A DNA stretch of 64,000 bases, taken from the NCBI RefSeq assembly GCF_000719115.1, contig NZ_JOEA01000030.1:62001-126000 (forward strand). The letters are read 5' to 3'. Below are positions 24,996-33,529 of the stretch, piece by piece. Within the stretch, counting starts at the first letter, position 1. Each line of letters begins with the position of its first letter. This DNA comes from Lentzea albidocapillata. Its GTDB lineage: Bacteria > Actinomycetota > Actinomycetes > Mycobacteriales > Pseudonocardiaceae. A program made the translations under genes and the position numbers. The notes below the pieces were generated by a model, which saw only the letters and a program-made list of their open reading frames with translations, searched no databases and was not told the DNA's origin.

Positions 24996-27900
24996 TCCGG
25001 CTGGCTCCAACCTGCCCTTATACAGGCGACCATCGCTCGCAAGGCATCGGGGTCGACTCGGCCGAGTGCCCTCAAGGGCACGGACCAGCGTGCCGTCGTG
25101 ACGGCCTCCGCGACGAACCTCTTCGCCATGGCGGTTTCCCCGGTGTCCGCTGCCACGATCGCGAGTTCGCCGAGCAGGTGGGCCTGGGTATCACCGTCGT
25201 GCAAGGAGCCGACGTGGCTCCGCGCGAGTGACCACTCACGTGTCTTGGCGACCGCGATCGTGATCGCGAACATCGCTTTGTCCCGACCTGACTGGCCTTC
25301 GAGGGTGTTGGCTATGCGCTGGGCGTCGGTGATCAGGCCGGCTGTCGCCATGGCCGCTGCCGAGTGCCCGAGCACGGATTCGCGGTCGGACTCGCCCATG
25401 TCCTCGGCCAGCTTCATCGCACGTTCGTAGTGGCCGGCCAACGCCGAGGCCTTGGCGATCTCGTACGTCGACCGGTCGAGGAAGTTCCATCCCCCTGTCA
25501 GCATGTTGCTGATCATCATCCTCGTGCGAGGTGAGTCGTCGGCGATCATGAGGGCGGAGGAGGCGTCAGACATCGGCCAGAGCTGGTCCATGAAATCGAG
25601 TCGTGAGATCTGTCTGAAGGCGCGCAGGGCGAGTTCGACGGCCAGTTTCACGTGGACGGGTGCGGCCGCGAGGGCGGCGCTCGCTGTCGCTGTCGCCTGT
25701 GTGACCGAGTCAGAAATCGAATTGATGACTGCTGTCGTTCTGCCGGCATCTCCTGCTGCGGCCAAGGCGCCCGCGAGCTTCTGAGAGAGCTTGTCGGAAT
25801 CCGCCTTCGTCGTTTTCCGCCAGAGGGAGACGGCAGCGTCGGCAATACGGCAGAACCGCTCCTGCTCACTCACCGGGTCGACTGACGCGAGCATCACGGT
25901 GAGAAGCGCTACGTGCACAGTCACAGACGTTGTGGCGGCGAAGTCTTCTGCGTCGTCGTACCAGCCCAGCGAGCACAGGGCTGACACCGCGTCAGTCGCG
26001 ACCTTCTCGCGGTAGGGCGCGCCACCTCGTCGGGAAATCGTCTCGGCGAGTTCGGCCAACACCTCGGCGTCCGCGGTTTCGCCCAGCTTGGCCGCGTGCA
26101 ACGCGAGATCGCCCAACAGACTTTCGTACTTGTGAGAGCTGGTGAGGGTCGCGATCACGGCGTCAGCGCGCTCGCGCTCGCCCTGGGTGAGTGCGAGCTG
26201 AGCCACCTCGACCAGTGCCGCAGCGGCGTCCACTGATGGGCTGATCAGGCGAGCAGCGCGCTCACTGTTCTTCAGATCTCCGCGCGCCACAGTGCAGTCC
26301 ACGAGCGCGAGCAGGAAACTGTCCCGCTCACCGGCATCCTCCACGTCTTCCGGCACCTCGAGATCCAGATCGGGCAATATGGATGAGCGATCCGGGAAGT
26401 CGGCCGCGGACCTGGTGATCGCAGCCGTTGCGGTGAGCTGGTCGTCGAAGTGGGTGAGGTGCGCTGCGAGAGCCTCCGCGTCGTCGAGCAATTTCGTGGC
26501 GCGCCCGGAATTGCCGCGAGCCAGTGCGCACGAGGACATCTCAGCGAGCAGTATGGCCCGCTCGAGCGGCTCGGAGGCGGCGGCCACCAAGCGGTCGGCT
26601 CTTCGGGAGTCACCGATCATCTCGGAGCACCTGGTGAGTTCGCTCGTCAGCAGGGTGAATTCACCCACGGTCTCCGGTTCGGCCTCGTCGAGCAACGTCT
26701 GCGCCCGGTCGTGCTGTCCGAGCCGGTCGCAGACACCGGCGAGGCCGATCAGGGCGCGAGCTCGACTGTCGTCGTCCTGGATCTTGCTCACCGACTTCTC
26801 GGCTTCCCTGAGCACGTCGCCGGCGCGCTGGTCGTCACCGGTGCCGACGACGGTCAGTGCGAGGTCGGTGAACGTCAGCGCTCGCCACAGTGGCACGGTG
26901 ATGCTGTTGGCCGTGTTGTGCGCTCGGTCGAGATCTCCTGAGTCCGTGATGGCGGCGGTCAACAGCGACAACGCCTCTGATCGAGTGAGCGGGTTGACGA
27001 AGCCGTGAGCGAGTGCCTCGGCACGCCGTCTCTGTCCGAGCAGTTCCCAGACGGCGGGCAGCTCGACGGGAAGGCTTCCGTTGTGAGCGTCGAGGTCCCC
27101 GCGTGTCGCGGCGAGTCTCGTGATGGCAAGCAGGTTCGCGGAGTCGTGATCGGTCATCACCTGCTGGGTGGCGAGGATCTCCGCGTGTGCGGCCGCGTCA
27201 CCACCGGTCCGCCGTAGCAGCCGTGCCTGACGTGCCCGATCTGTCGCCAGTTCGACCAGGCGCGCAGGATCTGGGAGCGAGCGCAGCATGGGCGGGTACT
27301 GGTGCAGGAGGTAGTCGGGAGTCGTCTCGGGCCACCCGTTGTCCTGGTATCCGTCGGCCCAGGCGTGCAGTCGGTCGCGGTATCCGGTGAGACGCGGCCC
27401 GAGCATCTCTGTCGCGATCACCCGCAGCTCTTCGTGCGCCAGGAGATAGGCGTTGTCGCGGCGGGCGAAGCTGCGTCCCGCGACAGAGCGCAGGCGGCCT
27501 TCGGTTTCGTACGGCGAGGTTTCGGTCAGCTCGGCCAGGTCTGCTGCGGTGAGGCCACCACCTGCCGCGCAGATCAGGCCGAGCAGGTCCTTTTCCAAGT
27601 CGTTGGAGTGCAGCAGGGCTTTGAGTTCGCGTTCCGCCTCCCGCCGCATCGCAACCGCGGCTGGGGACGGAACGAGCGCACGGATCTCCGCCGCACCCGA
27701 TCGCAGTGGGTGGTCGTCCGGGGCGTCTGCGGGTGGGTTGGGACGGCCGGCCACGACGACCCGCATGCCGTCTGGGAGTCGCGCCGGCAGCAGGGACGCG
27801 ATGCTGTGCCCGCCGGCGCCGTTGTCCTCGTCCAGGCCGTCGACCACGAGCACGAAGGACTCGTCGCGGGATCGGCAGCCGGCGGTCGCGGCGTCCAGCA

Positions 27901-28315
27901 AGCGCAGCACGTGAGCATGTTTGGTGGTCTCCGTGAGCAGATCCGGGATCTCGGCCCCCATCAGGGTGACGAGTTGCTCCAGGACGTTGTCGAGGAACGC
28001 CGTCTGGTCGTTCTGGCCGCTCAGCCGTCCGGTGATGAAGAACGAGACGACCCGGACGCCGGCGGGGGGATCCAGCACGAACGACGACAGAAGGGCGGTT
28101 TTGCCGGACCACGCCTCCGCTCGCCACCAGAGGTATCGGCCCGAGGTGGTCGGCGCGGTGCAGAACTCGGCGAGTTCGGCCAGTTCGTGCTCGCGTCCGA
28201 TCAGGTCGGCGGGCGCGATCTGGACCACCTGATGCAGATAGGCGCTCCGCGTGACGGGGACGTCGATGCGGAACTTGCTGGTCGCTCGCACGGCGACGCC
28301 TGGCTCCTGCGCCAC
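24953..28315 (-). CDS. STAND-type NTPase with long helical-repeat tail, no N-terminal effector
   Basis: A 1120-residue protein. Only about 35 residues precede the conserved entry IAPADLIGREHELAEL; homologues usually carry an effector domain (peptidase, TIR, nuclease) there. The P-loop is AEAWSGKTALLSSF (Gly to Ala at the first position), preceded by YLWWR, and Walker B is VLVVDGLDED. A winged-helix-like part (AAGGGLTAADLAELTE) follows, then about 700 residues of TPR-like helical repeats, probably the sensor. The GTG at 28315 has GGAG six bases upstream; an ATG twelve codons earlier has none. Related actinobacterial NTPases are predicted conflict or signalling proteins; the role here is unproven. 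Confidence 0.8.
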   Translation of the reverse strand: MAQEPGVAVRATSKFRIDVPVTRSAYLHQVVQIAPADLIGREHELAELAEFCTAPTTSGRYLWWRAEAWSGKTALLSSFVLDPPAGVRVVSFFITGRLSGQNDQTAFLDNVLEQLVTLMGAEIPDLLTETTKHAHVLRLLDAATAGCRSRDESFVLVVDGLDEDNGAGGHSIASLLPARLPDGMRVVVAGRPNPPADAPDDHPLRSGAAEIRALVPSPAAVAMRREAERELKALLHSNDLEKDLLGLICAAGGGLTAADLAELTETSPYETEGRLRSVAGRSFARRDNAYLLAHEELRVIATEMLGPRLTGYRDRLHAWADGYQDNGWPETTPDYLLHQYPPMLRSLPDPARLVELATDRARQARLLRRTGGDAAAHAEILATQQVMTDHDSANLLAITRLAATRGDLDAHNGSLPVELPAVWELLGQRRRAEALAHGFVNPLTRSEALSLLTAAITDSGDLDRAHNTANSITVPLWRALTFTDLALTVVGTGDDQRAGDVLREAEKSVSKIQDDDSRARALIGLAGVCDRLGQHDRAQTLLDEAEPETVGEFTLLTSELTRCSEMIGDSRRADRLVAAASEPLERAILLAEMSSCALARGNSGRATKLLDDAEALAAHLTHFDDQLTATAAITRSAADFPDRSSILPDLDLEVPEDVEDAGERDSFLLALVDCTVARGDLKNSERAARLISPSVDAAAALVEVAQLALTQGERERADAVIATLTSSHKYESLLGDLALHAAKLGETADAEVLAELAETISRRGGAPYREKVATDAVSALCSLGWYDDAEDFAATTSVTVHVALLTVMLASVDPVSEQERFCRIADAAVSLWRKTTKADSDKLSQKLAGALAAAGDAGRTTAVINSISDSVTQATATASAALAAAPVHVKLAVELALRAFRQISRLDFMDQLWPMSDASSALMIADDSPRTRMMISNMLTGGWNFLDRSTYEIAKASALAGHYERAMKLAEDMGESDRESVLGHSAAAMATAGLITDAQRIANTLEGQSGRDKAMFAITIAVAKTREWSLARSHVGSLHDGDTQAHLLGELAIVAADTGETAMAKRFVAEAVTTARWSVPLRALGRVDPDALRAMVACIRAGWSQPDHSSTLIRTSPDSR

Positions 28316-28386
28316 GCACGTCTCCTCGGTATCCGTTCGGACACCAATCATGCCCCAAGAGACGGCGTGGGCTGACTTCGTGGGTC

Positions 28387-28424
28387 GGGTCGCGGCGCCC
28401 CGCGCTCGGTCAGCGCCGCGACCC
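28387..28424 (-). terminator. Terminator of the polyester hydrolase gene
   Basis: GGGTCGCGGCGC (28387-28398) and GCGCCGCGACCC (28413-28424) are exact reverse complements with a 14-base loop. It lies 13 bases after the hydrolase stop and before the STAND NTPase start on the same strand, so the two are probably separate transcription units. Confidence 0.75.
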
Positions 28425-28436
28425 GTGTTCAGATGA

Positions 28437-29288
28437 TCAGGAGTGCGGGCAGGTGTCCCGGTACTCCTCGATCAGCGTGCTGCGTCCCGGCGCCGGGCAG
28501 AGGAACTGCTCGTAGCGGGTGTCGTTGTCGATGAACCGCTTGAGCCACGAGATGCTGTACTTCGCGATCGTCGTGTTGGGCGAGTTCGGCGCGAAGTGCG
28601 AGGCATTGTTGAGTTCCAGGTACGCCTTGTCCAAAGTGGACGGCAGGCTCGTGTAGAACGGCTCGGAGTGGGACGAGACCGAGGCGACGGAGTCGTTCTC
28701 GGCGCCGACGACCAGGGTCGGGACGCGGACGGACGACCAGTTCTTCGTGGTGTGCCAGCCCGTCAGCGGGATCGCCGCCTGCAGCGACGGGCGCTGGCTG
28801 GCGGCACGCAGAGTTCCGCCGCCGCCCATCGAGTGACCCATGACGCCCAGGCGGGACGAGTCGATCCGGGTGCGGACCGAGCTCTGCTGGGTGAGGTAGT
28901 CGAGGGCCGCCAGCAGCTGCGAGGCCCGGCTGTCGGGCTGGTCGTAGCGCGAGTTCGTGTCGATCGTGAAGATCACGAAGCCCTGGGAGGCGAGGCGCGG
29001 GCCGAGCCACGAGATGGTCGACTGGGTGCCGGTGTAGCCGGGGGAGATGGCCACCGCGCCGAACGTGCCGGCGGAGGTGCTGGTCGGGTAGTAGATCGTG
29101 CCGCCGCCGAAGCCGCTCACCAGTGACGACACGGAGGTCTCCGAGACGGCGAACGAGCCGCGGCTGGCCTCGATGCTGGAGTTGGTGGGGGCCGGCCCGC
29201 GTTCGTACGGGTTGTCGGCGGCCTGGGCCACGGTGCCGCCGAGCAGCACCATGGAGAGCGCGATGGGGATCAGGGTGCGGAGTTGCAC
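28437..29288 (-). CDS. Secreted polyester hydrolase (bacterial cutinase/PETase family)
   Basis: A 283-residue exported alpha/beta hydrolase, closest in my reading to Thermobifida cutinases (TfCut2 type). Signal peptide 1-23, cleavage [12 protein letters not shown]. The triad is Ser153 (GHSMGGG), Asp199 (GAENDSV) and His231 (NNASHFAPN). The oxyanion hole is Tyr85 (SPGYTG) and Met154, and the aromatic clamp includes Trp178 ([10 protein letters not shown]). Cys264 and Cys280 form the expected C-terminal disulfide. The mature length of about 260 equals the family norm. Family members hydrolyse cutin, aliphatic polyesters and often PET. The GTG at 29288 is preferred (GAGG upstream); GTG 29300 is possible. 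Divergent from the LAL regulator. Confidence 0.9.
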   Translation of the reverse strand: MQLRTLIPIALSMVLLGGTVAQAADNPYERGPAPTNSSIEASRGSFAVSETSVSSLVSGFGGGTIYYPTSTSAGTFGAVAISPGYTGTQSTISWLGPRLASQGFVIFTIDTNSRYDQPDSRASQLLAALDYLTQQSSVRTRIDSSRLGVMGHSMGGGGTLRAASQRPSLQAAIPLTGWHTTKNWSSVRVPTLVVGAENDSVASVSSHSEPFYTSLPSTLDKAYLELNNASHFAPNSPNTTIAKYSISWLKRFIDNDTRYEQFLCPAPGRSTLIEEYRDTCPHS

Positions 29289-29477
29289 AGCGCTGTACAC
29301 CTCATTCGGCAGGGAACAGGGGGAGGAACGACCTCGACCCTGCAACCACGGACTCCACGTGCGCATCGGTGCAACCACCGGTCTCGGTGAACAGCTTCGG
29401 TGGCAAAACTAACGGTGGTAGGTGAATTTGCCGCCTACCCCTTCCGGAGGAGCGGCCACCGCCGTAAGACTGGGCCG

Positions 29478-31847
29478 ATGCTGCGTGGCCGAGAGCGGCA
29501 ACGCGTCGCCGTGGACGCGTTGGTGGAGCGTGCGCGCGTTGGGTGCGGCGGAGTGCTTGTGCTGTGTGGTGAGGCTGGTTCGGGCAAGACTGCGCTGCTC
29601 AACGCGGTGGAGGACGACTACGACGCGTTGTTGTGCGTAGACGTCCCCGAGCTTGATGACGACCTCCTGCAGCTTGCGCGTGACGTAGGAGGCACGAGGG
29701 GCGCGCTGCTCATCGCCACCGAGGGTGAGCCACGTGGGCTGCCGAGCGTCACGCTCGATCCATTGGACGCCGTGACGAGCATTCGCGTGCTGCACGACCT
29801 CGTGCCCGGCCTGCCCTCCACCCTCGCCGCGGACCTCGTGGAGCTGGCCTGCGGGAACCCGCTGGCGCTGGTCGAGCTGGCCGGATCACTCTCGTCCGCG
29901 CAGCTCGGCGGCATCGCGCCGGCGCCGGAGGTACTGCCGGAGAACAGCTCGCTGCGGCTGAGGTGGCGAGCCCGGTTCGCCGCGTTGTCCCCCGAAGCGC
30001 AGCACGTCGTCGCGATGGTGGCGGTCGACGAGGAGGTCGACGCCGAGACGCTCGACCTGGCCGCGGTGACCGAGGCCAGGCCGCTGTTCGACTCGCGCAG
30101 GCTGGTCCGGTCCGCGCTGCAGGCGGACGTGCCGTTGCCGCTGAGGCGCCGCGCCCACGCCGTACTCGCGGAGACCCTGCCGCCTGGTGCCCGCCGCGCG
30201 TGGCACCAGGCGGTCACGACGCAGGATGCCGGGCTCGCGGACGTCCTCACCACCTACGCCGAACACGCGCGACGGTGTGGCGACTTCGCGACGGCCGCCC
30301 GGGACCACGACCGCGCCGCCCGCCTCACGACCGATCCCGAACAGAAGGCGCACCACCTGCTCAAGGCCGCCGCCGACCACTGGGCGCGCGGCGCGCCGCA
30401 CCGGTCGCGGGCCGTCCTGCGCACCGCGACGAAGATGACCTGCACGCCGGAGCTCAGGGCGTTGATGGACCTGGTCGTCGGTGGCATCGACCTCGGCGAG
30501 AGCCTGCCCGACGTCGCGGCGGACCGGCTCATCCGCGCGGCGAAAGCCCTGGTCGGCACCCGGCGGGAGCTCGCGGTGGCCGCGCTGGGGTTCGCGGGCG
30601 AGGCGGCCAGCATCGCCGGGGACCACCGCCGCTACACCGCCGTCGCCGAGTTCGCGAAGGAGATCCGCCGGGGCGACGAGCCACCGGCCACCCGGCTCAC
30701 GCTCGACCACCTCACCGGGATGCTGGCGACGTTCGACGGCAGGCATGACGAGGCGCTGCCCGCGTTGCGCACGGTCGTGGACCTCGCCGACCAGGTCCCC
30801 GGGCCGCAGGCGCGGATCTGGGCAAGCCAGGCCGCCTACGTGCTCGGGGACGCCACGAGGTCGCACGAGATGGCGACCAGCGCGGTCACGGCGGCGCGGG
30901 AGAGCGGGTTCACCGCGCTGGTCCCGTGGGCGCTGGTGTACCGGGCGTTGTCGGCGTTGCTGCTGGACCAGCACGCGGCGGCGCTGACCGCGGCGACCGA
31001 GGGCGTGCACGCGGCGACGGCGATCGGGCAGCACAACGCCGTGGTCGACCACCTGACGATCCTCGCGCTGCTGGCGGCACTGAGAGGCGACGCGGACACG
31101 GCGCTGCACCGCATCGACACCGCTACCGAGCAGATCACCCAGCGCGGCCTCACCCGGCCCGGCACGTTCGGCGCCTGGGCGTTCGCGTGCGTCGACCTGG
31201 CGCGCGACCGGCCCGCCGACGCGCTGGACCGGCTCCGGCTGCAGCCAGGACACGCCGGTATCAAGGTGATGGCCGCGCCGCACGTGGTCGAGGCGGCCGT
31301 GGCCTGCGGCAGACCGTCCACAGCGGACAGAGCGTTGCTTCCGTTCGAGAAGTGGGCGGGCACAACGGGAAGCTCGGCCCGCCTCGCGCTCTCCCACCGC
31401 TGCCGCGGCCTGCTGGAGAGCGGCACCGCCGACGAGCACTTCGAGGAGGCGATCCGGTTGCACCGCGCCAGCGGCACGGCTCTCGAACTCGCCAAGACCG
31501 AGCTGCTGTACGGGAACCGGCTGCGCCGCGGACGCAGACCCAAGGCAGCGCGCGAACACCTGCGCGACGCCGTGCGCATCTTCCAGTCCTACCAGGCTGA
31601 TCACTGGATCGAGCGGGCCCGCGCCGAACTGCGCGCGGCCGGCGACTCCACGAGCGAGCCCAGGGACCACCCCGGCCTGACGCCGCAGCAGGCGCAGATC
31701 GCCAGGCTGGTCGCCGAGGGCGCCACGAACCGCGAGGTCGCCGCGCGGTTGTTCCTGAGCCACCGCACCGTCGAGCACCACCTGCGCAACATCTTCGCGC
31801 GGCTCGGTGTGCGGTCGAGGGTCGAGCTCACCAGGAGACTCGACTGA
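29478..31847 (+). CDS. LAL-type LuxR regulator with shortened ATPase domain
   Basis: A 789-residue regulator. Walker A is LCGEAGSGKTALL (about 30-41). The ATPase part is short: the usual Walker B segment is missing, and a sensor-1-like ALLIATEGE follows only about 40 residues later. GNPLALVELAG marks the end of the ATPase. Helical repeats fill about 190-715. The C-terminal LuxR helix-turn-helix is complete: LTPQQAQIARLVAEGATN, then LFLSHRTVEHHLRNIFARL. LAL proteins often activate carbohydrate or secondary-metabolism genes. It is 189 bp from the divergent polyester hydrolase, and the thioesterase follows after 13 bases. Confidence 0.87.
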   Translation: MLRGRERQRVAVDALVERARVGCGGVLVLCGEAGSGKTALLNAVEDDYDALLCVDVPELDDDLLQLARDVGGTRGALLIATEGEPRGLPSVTLDPLDAVTSIRVLHDLVPGLPSTLAADLVELACGNPLALVELAGSLSSAQLGGIAPAPEVLPENSSLRLRWRARFAALSPEAQHVVAMVAVDEEVDAETLDLAAVTEARPLFDSRRLVRSALQADVPLPLRRRAHAVLAETLPPGARRAWHQAVTTQDAGLADVLTTYAEHARRCGDFATAARDHDRAARLTTDPEQKAHHLLKAAADHWARGAPHRSRAVLRTATKMTCTPELRALMDLVVGGIDLGESLPDVAADRLIRAAKALVGTRRELAVAALGFAGEAASIAGDHRRYTAVAEFAKEIRRGDEPPATRLTLDHLTGMLATFDGRHDEALPALRTVVDLADQVPGPQARIWASQAAYVLGDATRSHEMATSAVTAARESGFTALVPWALVYRALSALLLDQHAAALTAATEGVHAATAIGQHNAVVDHLTILALLAALRGDADTALHRIDTATEQITQRGLTRPGTFGAWAFACVDLARDRPADALDRLRLQPGHAGIKVMAAPHVVEAAVACGRPSTADRALLPFEKWAGTTGSSARLALSHRCRGLLESGTADEHFEEAIRLHRASGTALELAKTELLYGNRLRRGRRPKAAREHLRDAVRIFQSYQADHWIERARAELRAAGDSTSEPRDHPGLTPQQAQIARLVAEGATNREVAARLFLSHRTVEHHLRNIFARLGVRSRVELTRRLD

Positions 31848-31860
31848 CGATGGAGGTTGT

Positions 31861-32274
31861 GTGCGCGAGCAGTACCGGCACTGGCAGCGGATCCCGACCC
31901 GGTGGGCGGACAACGACGTCTACGGCCACGTGAACAACGTCGTCCACTACGCGTTCATGGACACGGTGATCAACACGTGGCTGATCGGCGCCGGGCTGGA
32001 CATCCAGGCCGGGCAGCAGATCGGGCTGTGCGTGGAGTCCCACTGCAACTACCGCGCCTCGGTGTCGTTCCCGGAGGCGCTCGACGCCGGGCTGCGGGTG
32101 GGGCACCTCGGCCGGTCGAGCGTGCGCTACGAGGTCGGGTTCTTCTTCGAGGGACGCGAGGACGTCGTGGCGGAGGGCCACTTCGTGCACGTGTTCGTGG
32201 ACCGCGAGACCCGCAAACCGGTGGAGATCCCCGCACACCTGCGCTCGGCGATGGAAGGTCTGGTGGTGGCGTGA
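31861..32274 (+). CDS. Acyl-CoA thioesterase, 4HBT hot-dog family
   Basis: A 137-residue single hot-dog protein. RWADNDVYGHVNNVVHYAFMD holds the catalytic Asp and the H-N-N helix of the 4-hydroxybenzoyl-CoA thioesterase (YbgC/FadM) group. CNYRASVSFPEALDAGLRVGHLGRSSVRYEVGF forms the central strand pair region. The GTG start follows TGGAGG. It overlaps the alcohol dehydrogenase start by four bases, so the two are co-translated, possibly releasing an acid from a CoA ester while the dehydrogenase acts on an alcohol or aldehyde. Confidence 0.9.
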   Translation: MREQYRHWQRIPTRWADNDVYGHVNNVVHYAFMDTVINTWLIGAGLDIQAGQQIGLCVESHCNYRASVSFPEALDAGLRVGHLGRSSVRYEVGFFFEGREDVVAEGHFVHVFVDRETRKPVEIPAHLRSAMEGLVVA

Positions 32275-33371
32275 AGACGCGAGGTGCGGTGCTGACCGGA
32301 GTCGGCGGGCCGCTCGAGATCGTGGACCTCGAACTCGACCCGCCCGGTCCCGGTGAACTGCTGGTGCGCGTGCACGCCACCGGCCTGTGCCACTCCGACC
32401 TGTCCGTGATCGACGGCTCGCGCATCCGGCCGTTGCCCATGGTGCTCGGCCACGAGGCGGCGGGTGAGGTCGTGGAGGCCGGCCCGAACGCCGAGTTCGG
32501 GGCAGGCGACCACGTCGTGCTGTCGTTCGTGCCCGCGTGCGGTGCCTGCCGCCGGTGCGCGTCGGGCCGCCAGGCGTTGTGCGAGCCCGGTGCCGCGGCG
32601 AACCGCGACGGCACGCTGCTCAGCGGTCAGCGCCGCTGGACCCTCCCGGACGGTACGCGTCCGCACCACCACCTCGGTGTGTCCGGGTTCGCCGAGTACA
32701 CGGTGATCTCCGACCGGTCGGCCACCCGAGTTCCGGAGGACCTGCCGTTCGACGTCGCCGCGCTGTTCGGCTGCGCCGTGCTGACCGGTGCGGGCGCCGC
32801 GTTCTACAGCGCCGAGGTGAAGCCGGGGGAGAAGGTCGCGGTGTTCGGTCTCGGCGGTGTCGGCCTGGCGGCGGTGCTCGCGGCCGTGACGGCGGGCGCG
32901 ACGCAGGTCGTGGCGGTGGACGTGGTCGAACACAAGCGCAAGCTGGCCCTCACGCTCGGCGCGACGCACGAGGCCGCGGGAGGCCCGGACGTCGTCGCGC
33001 ATGTCCGGGATCTGACCGGTGGCGGCGCGGACAAGGTCATCGACACGACCGGTGTGGCGGCGGTGCTCGAACAGGCCTACGCCGCAACGGCCGTCGGTGG
33101 CACCACCGTCACCGTCGGCCTGCCGCACCCCGACCGCACCGTGTCGCTGCCCGCGCTGAACCTGGTCGCCGAGGAACGCACGCTCAAGGGCAGCTACCTC
33201 GGCTCGTGCGTGCCCCGCCGTGACGTGCCGCGGTTCGTGGACCTCTACCGCGCGGGACGGCTGCCCGTCGACGGCCTGCTGTCCGGGCGGCTGGGCCTCC
33301 ACGAGATCAACGACGGGTTCGCGAAGCTCGCCTCCGGAGAGGCCGTCCGACAGGTCGTCGTCATGCGGTGA
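32271..33371 (+). CDS. Class III-like zinc alcohol dehydrogenase
   Basis: A 366-residue medium-chain dehydrogenase. Catalytic zinc ligands are Cys in TGLCHSDLSV and His in LGHEAAG; a second Cys is expected near FGCAVLTGAG. Structural zinc is bound by CGACRRCASGRQALC. The NAD site is VFGLGGVGLAAV, followed by VDVVEHK, whose Asp favours NAD over NADP. Proteins of this group oxidise long-chain, aryl or mycothiol-linked alcohols. The GTG start overlaps the thioesterase stop. A terminator follows directly. Confidence 0.9.
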   Translation: MKTRGAVLTGVGGPLEIVDLELDPPGPGELLVRVHATGLCHSDLSVIDGSRIRPLPMVLGHEAAGEVVEAGPNAEFGAGDHVVLSFVPACGACRRCASGRQALCEPGAAANRDGTLLSGQRRWTLPDGTRPHHHLGVSGFAEYTVISDRSATRVPEDLPFDVAALFGCAVLTGAGAAFYSAEVKPGEKVAVFGLGGVGLAAVLAAVTAGATQVVAVDVVEHKRKLALTLGATHEAAGGPDVVAHVRDLTGGGADKVIDTTGVAAVLEQAYAATAVGGTTVTVGLPHPDRTVSLPALNLVAEERTLKGSYLGSCVPRRDVPRFVDLYRAGRLPVDGLLSGRLGLHEINDGFAKLASGEAVRQVVVMR

Positions 33372-33406
33372 TGCCCGATTCAGTCCGTCCGGGCACGAAT
33401 CGGGCA
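33372..33406 (+). terminator. Terminator after the alcohol dehydrogenase gene
   Basis: TGCCCGATTC (33372-33381) and GAATCGGGCA (33397-33406) form a perfect 10-bp stem with a 15-base loop right after the stop codon. Confidence 0.65.
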
Positions 33407-33456
33407 GGACAGTTCCGGTGTCAGCTGTTGACCACCGAGGGCTGTCTGCGCCACGG

Positions 33457-33470
33457 TGGGAGCGCTCTCA
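33457..33470 (+). promoter_or_regulatory. LacI-type (CebR-like) operator before the protease gene
   Basis: TGGGAGCGCTCTCA matches 13 of 14 positions of TGGGAGCGCTCCCA, the operator of Streptomyces CebR-type LacI repressors. It lies 60 bp before the protease start. Two related sites occur at 38236 and 59686. Confidence 0.6.
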
Positions 33471-33529
33471 TGTTCGTCGCTCTCCGCAACGGGGCGGGTA
33501 GCGATCCCTGCACGGACAAGGAGAAGAGC

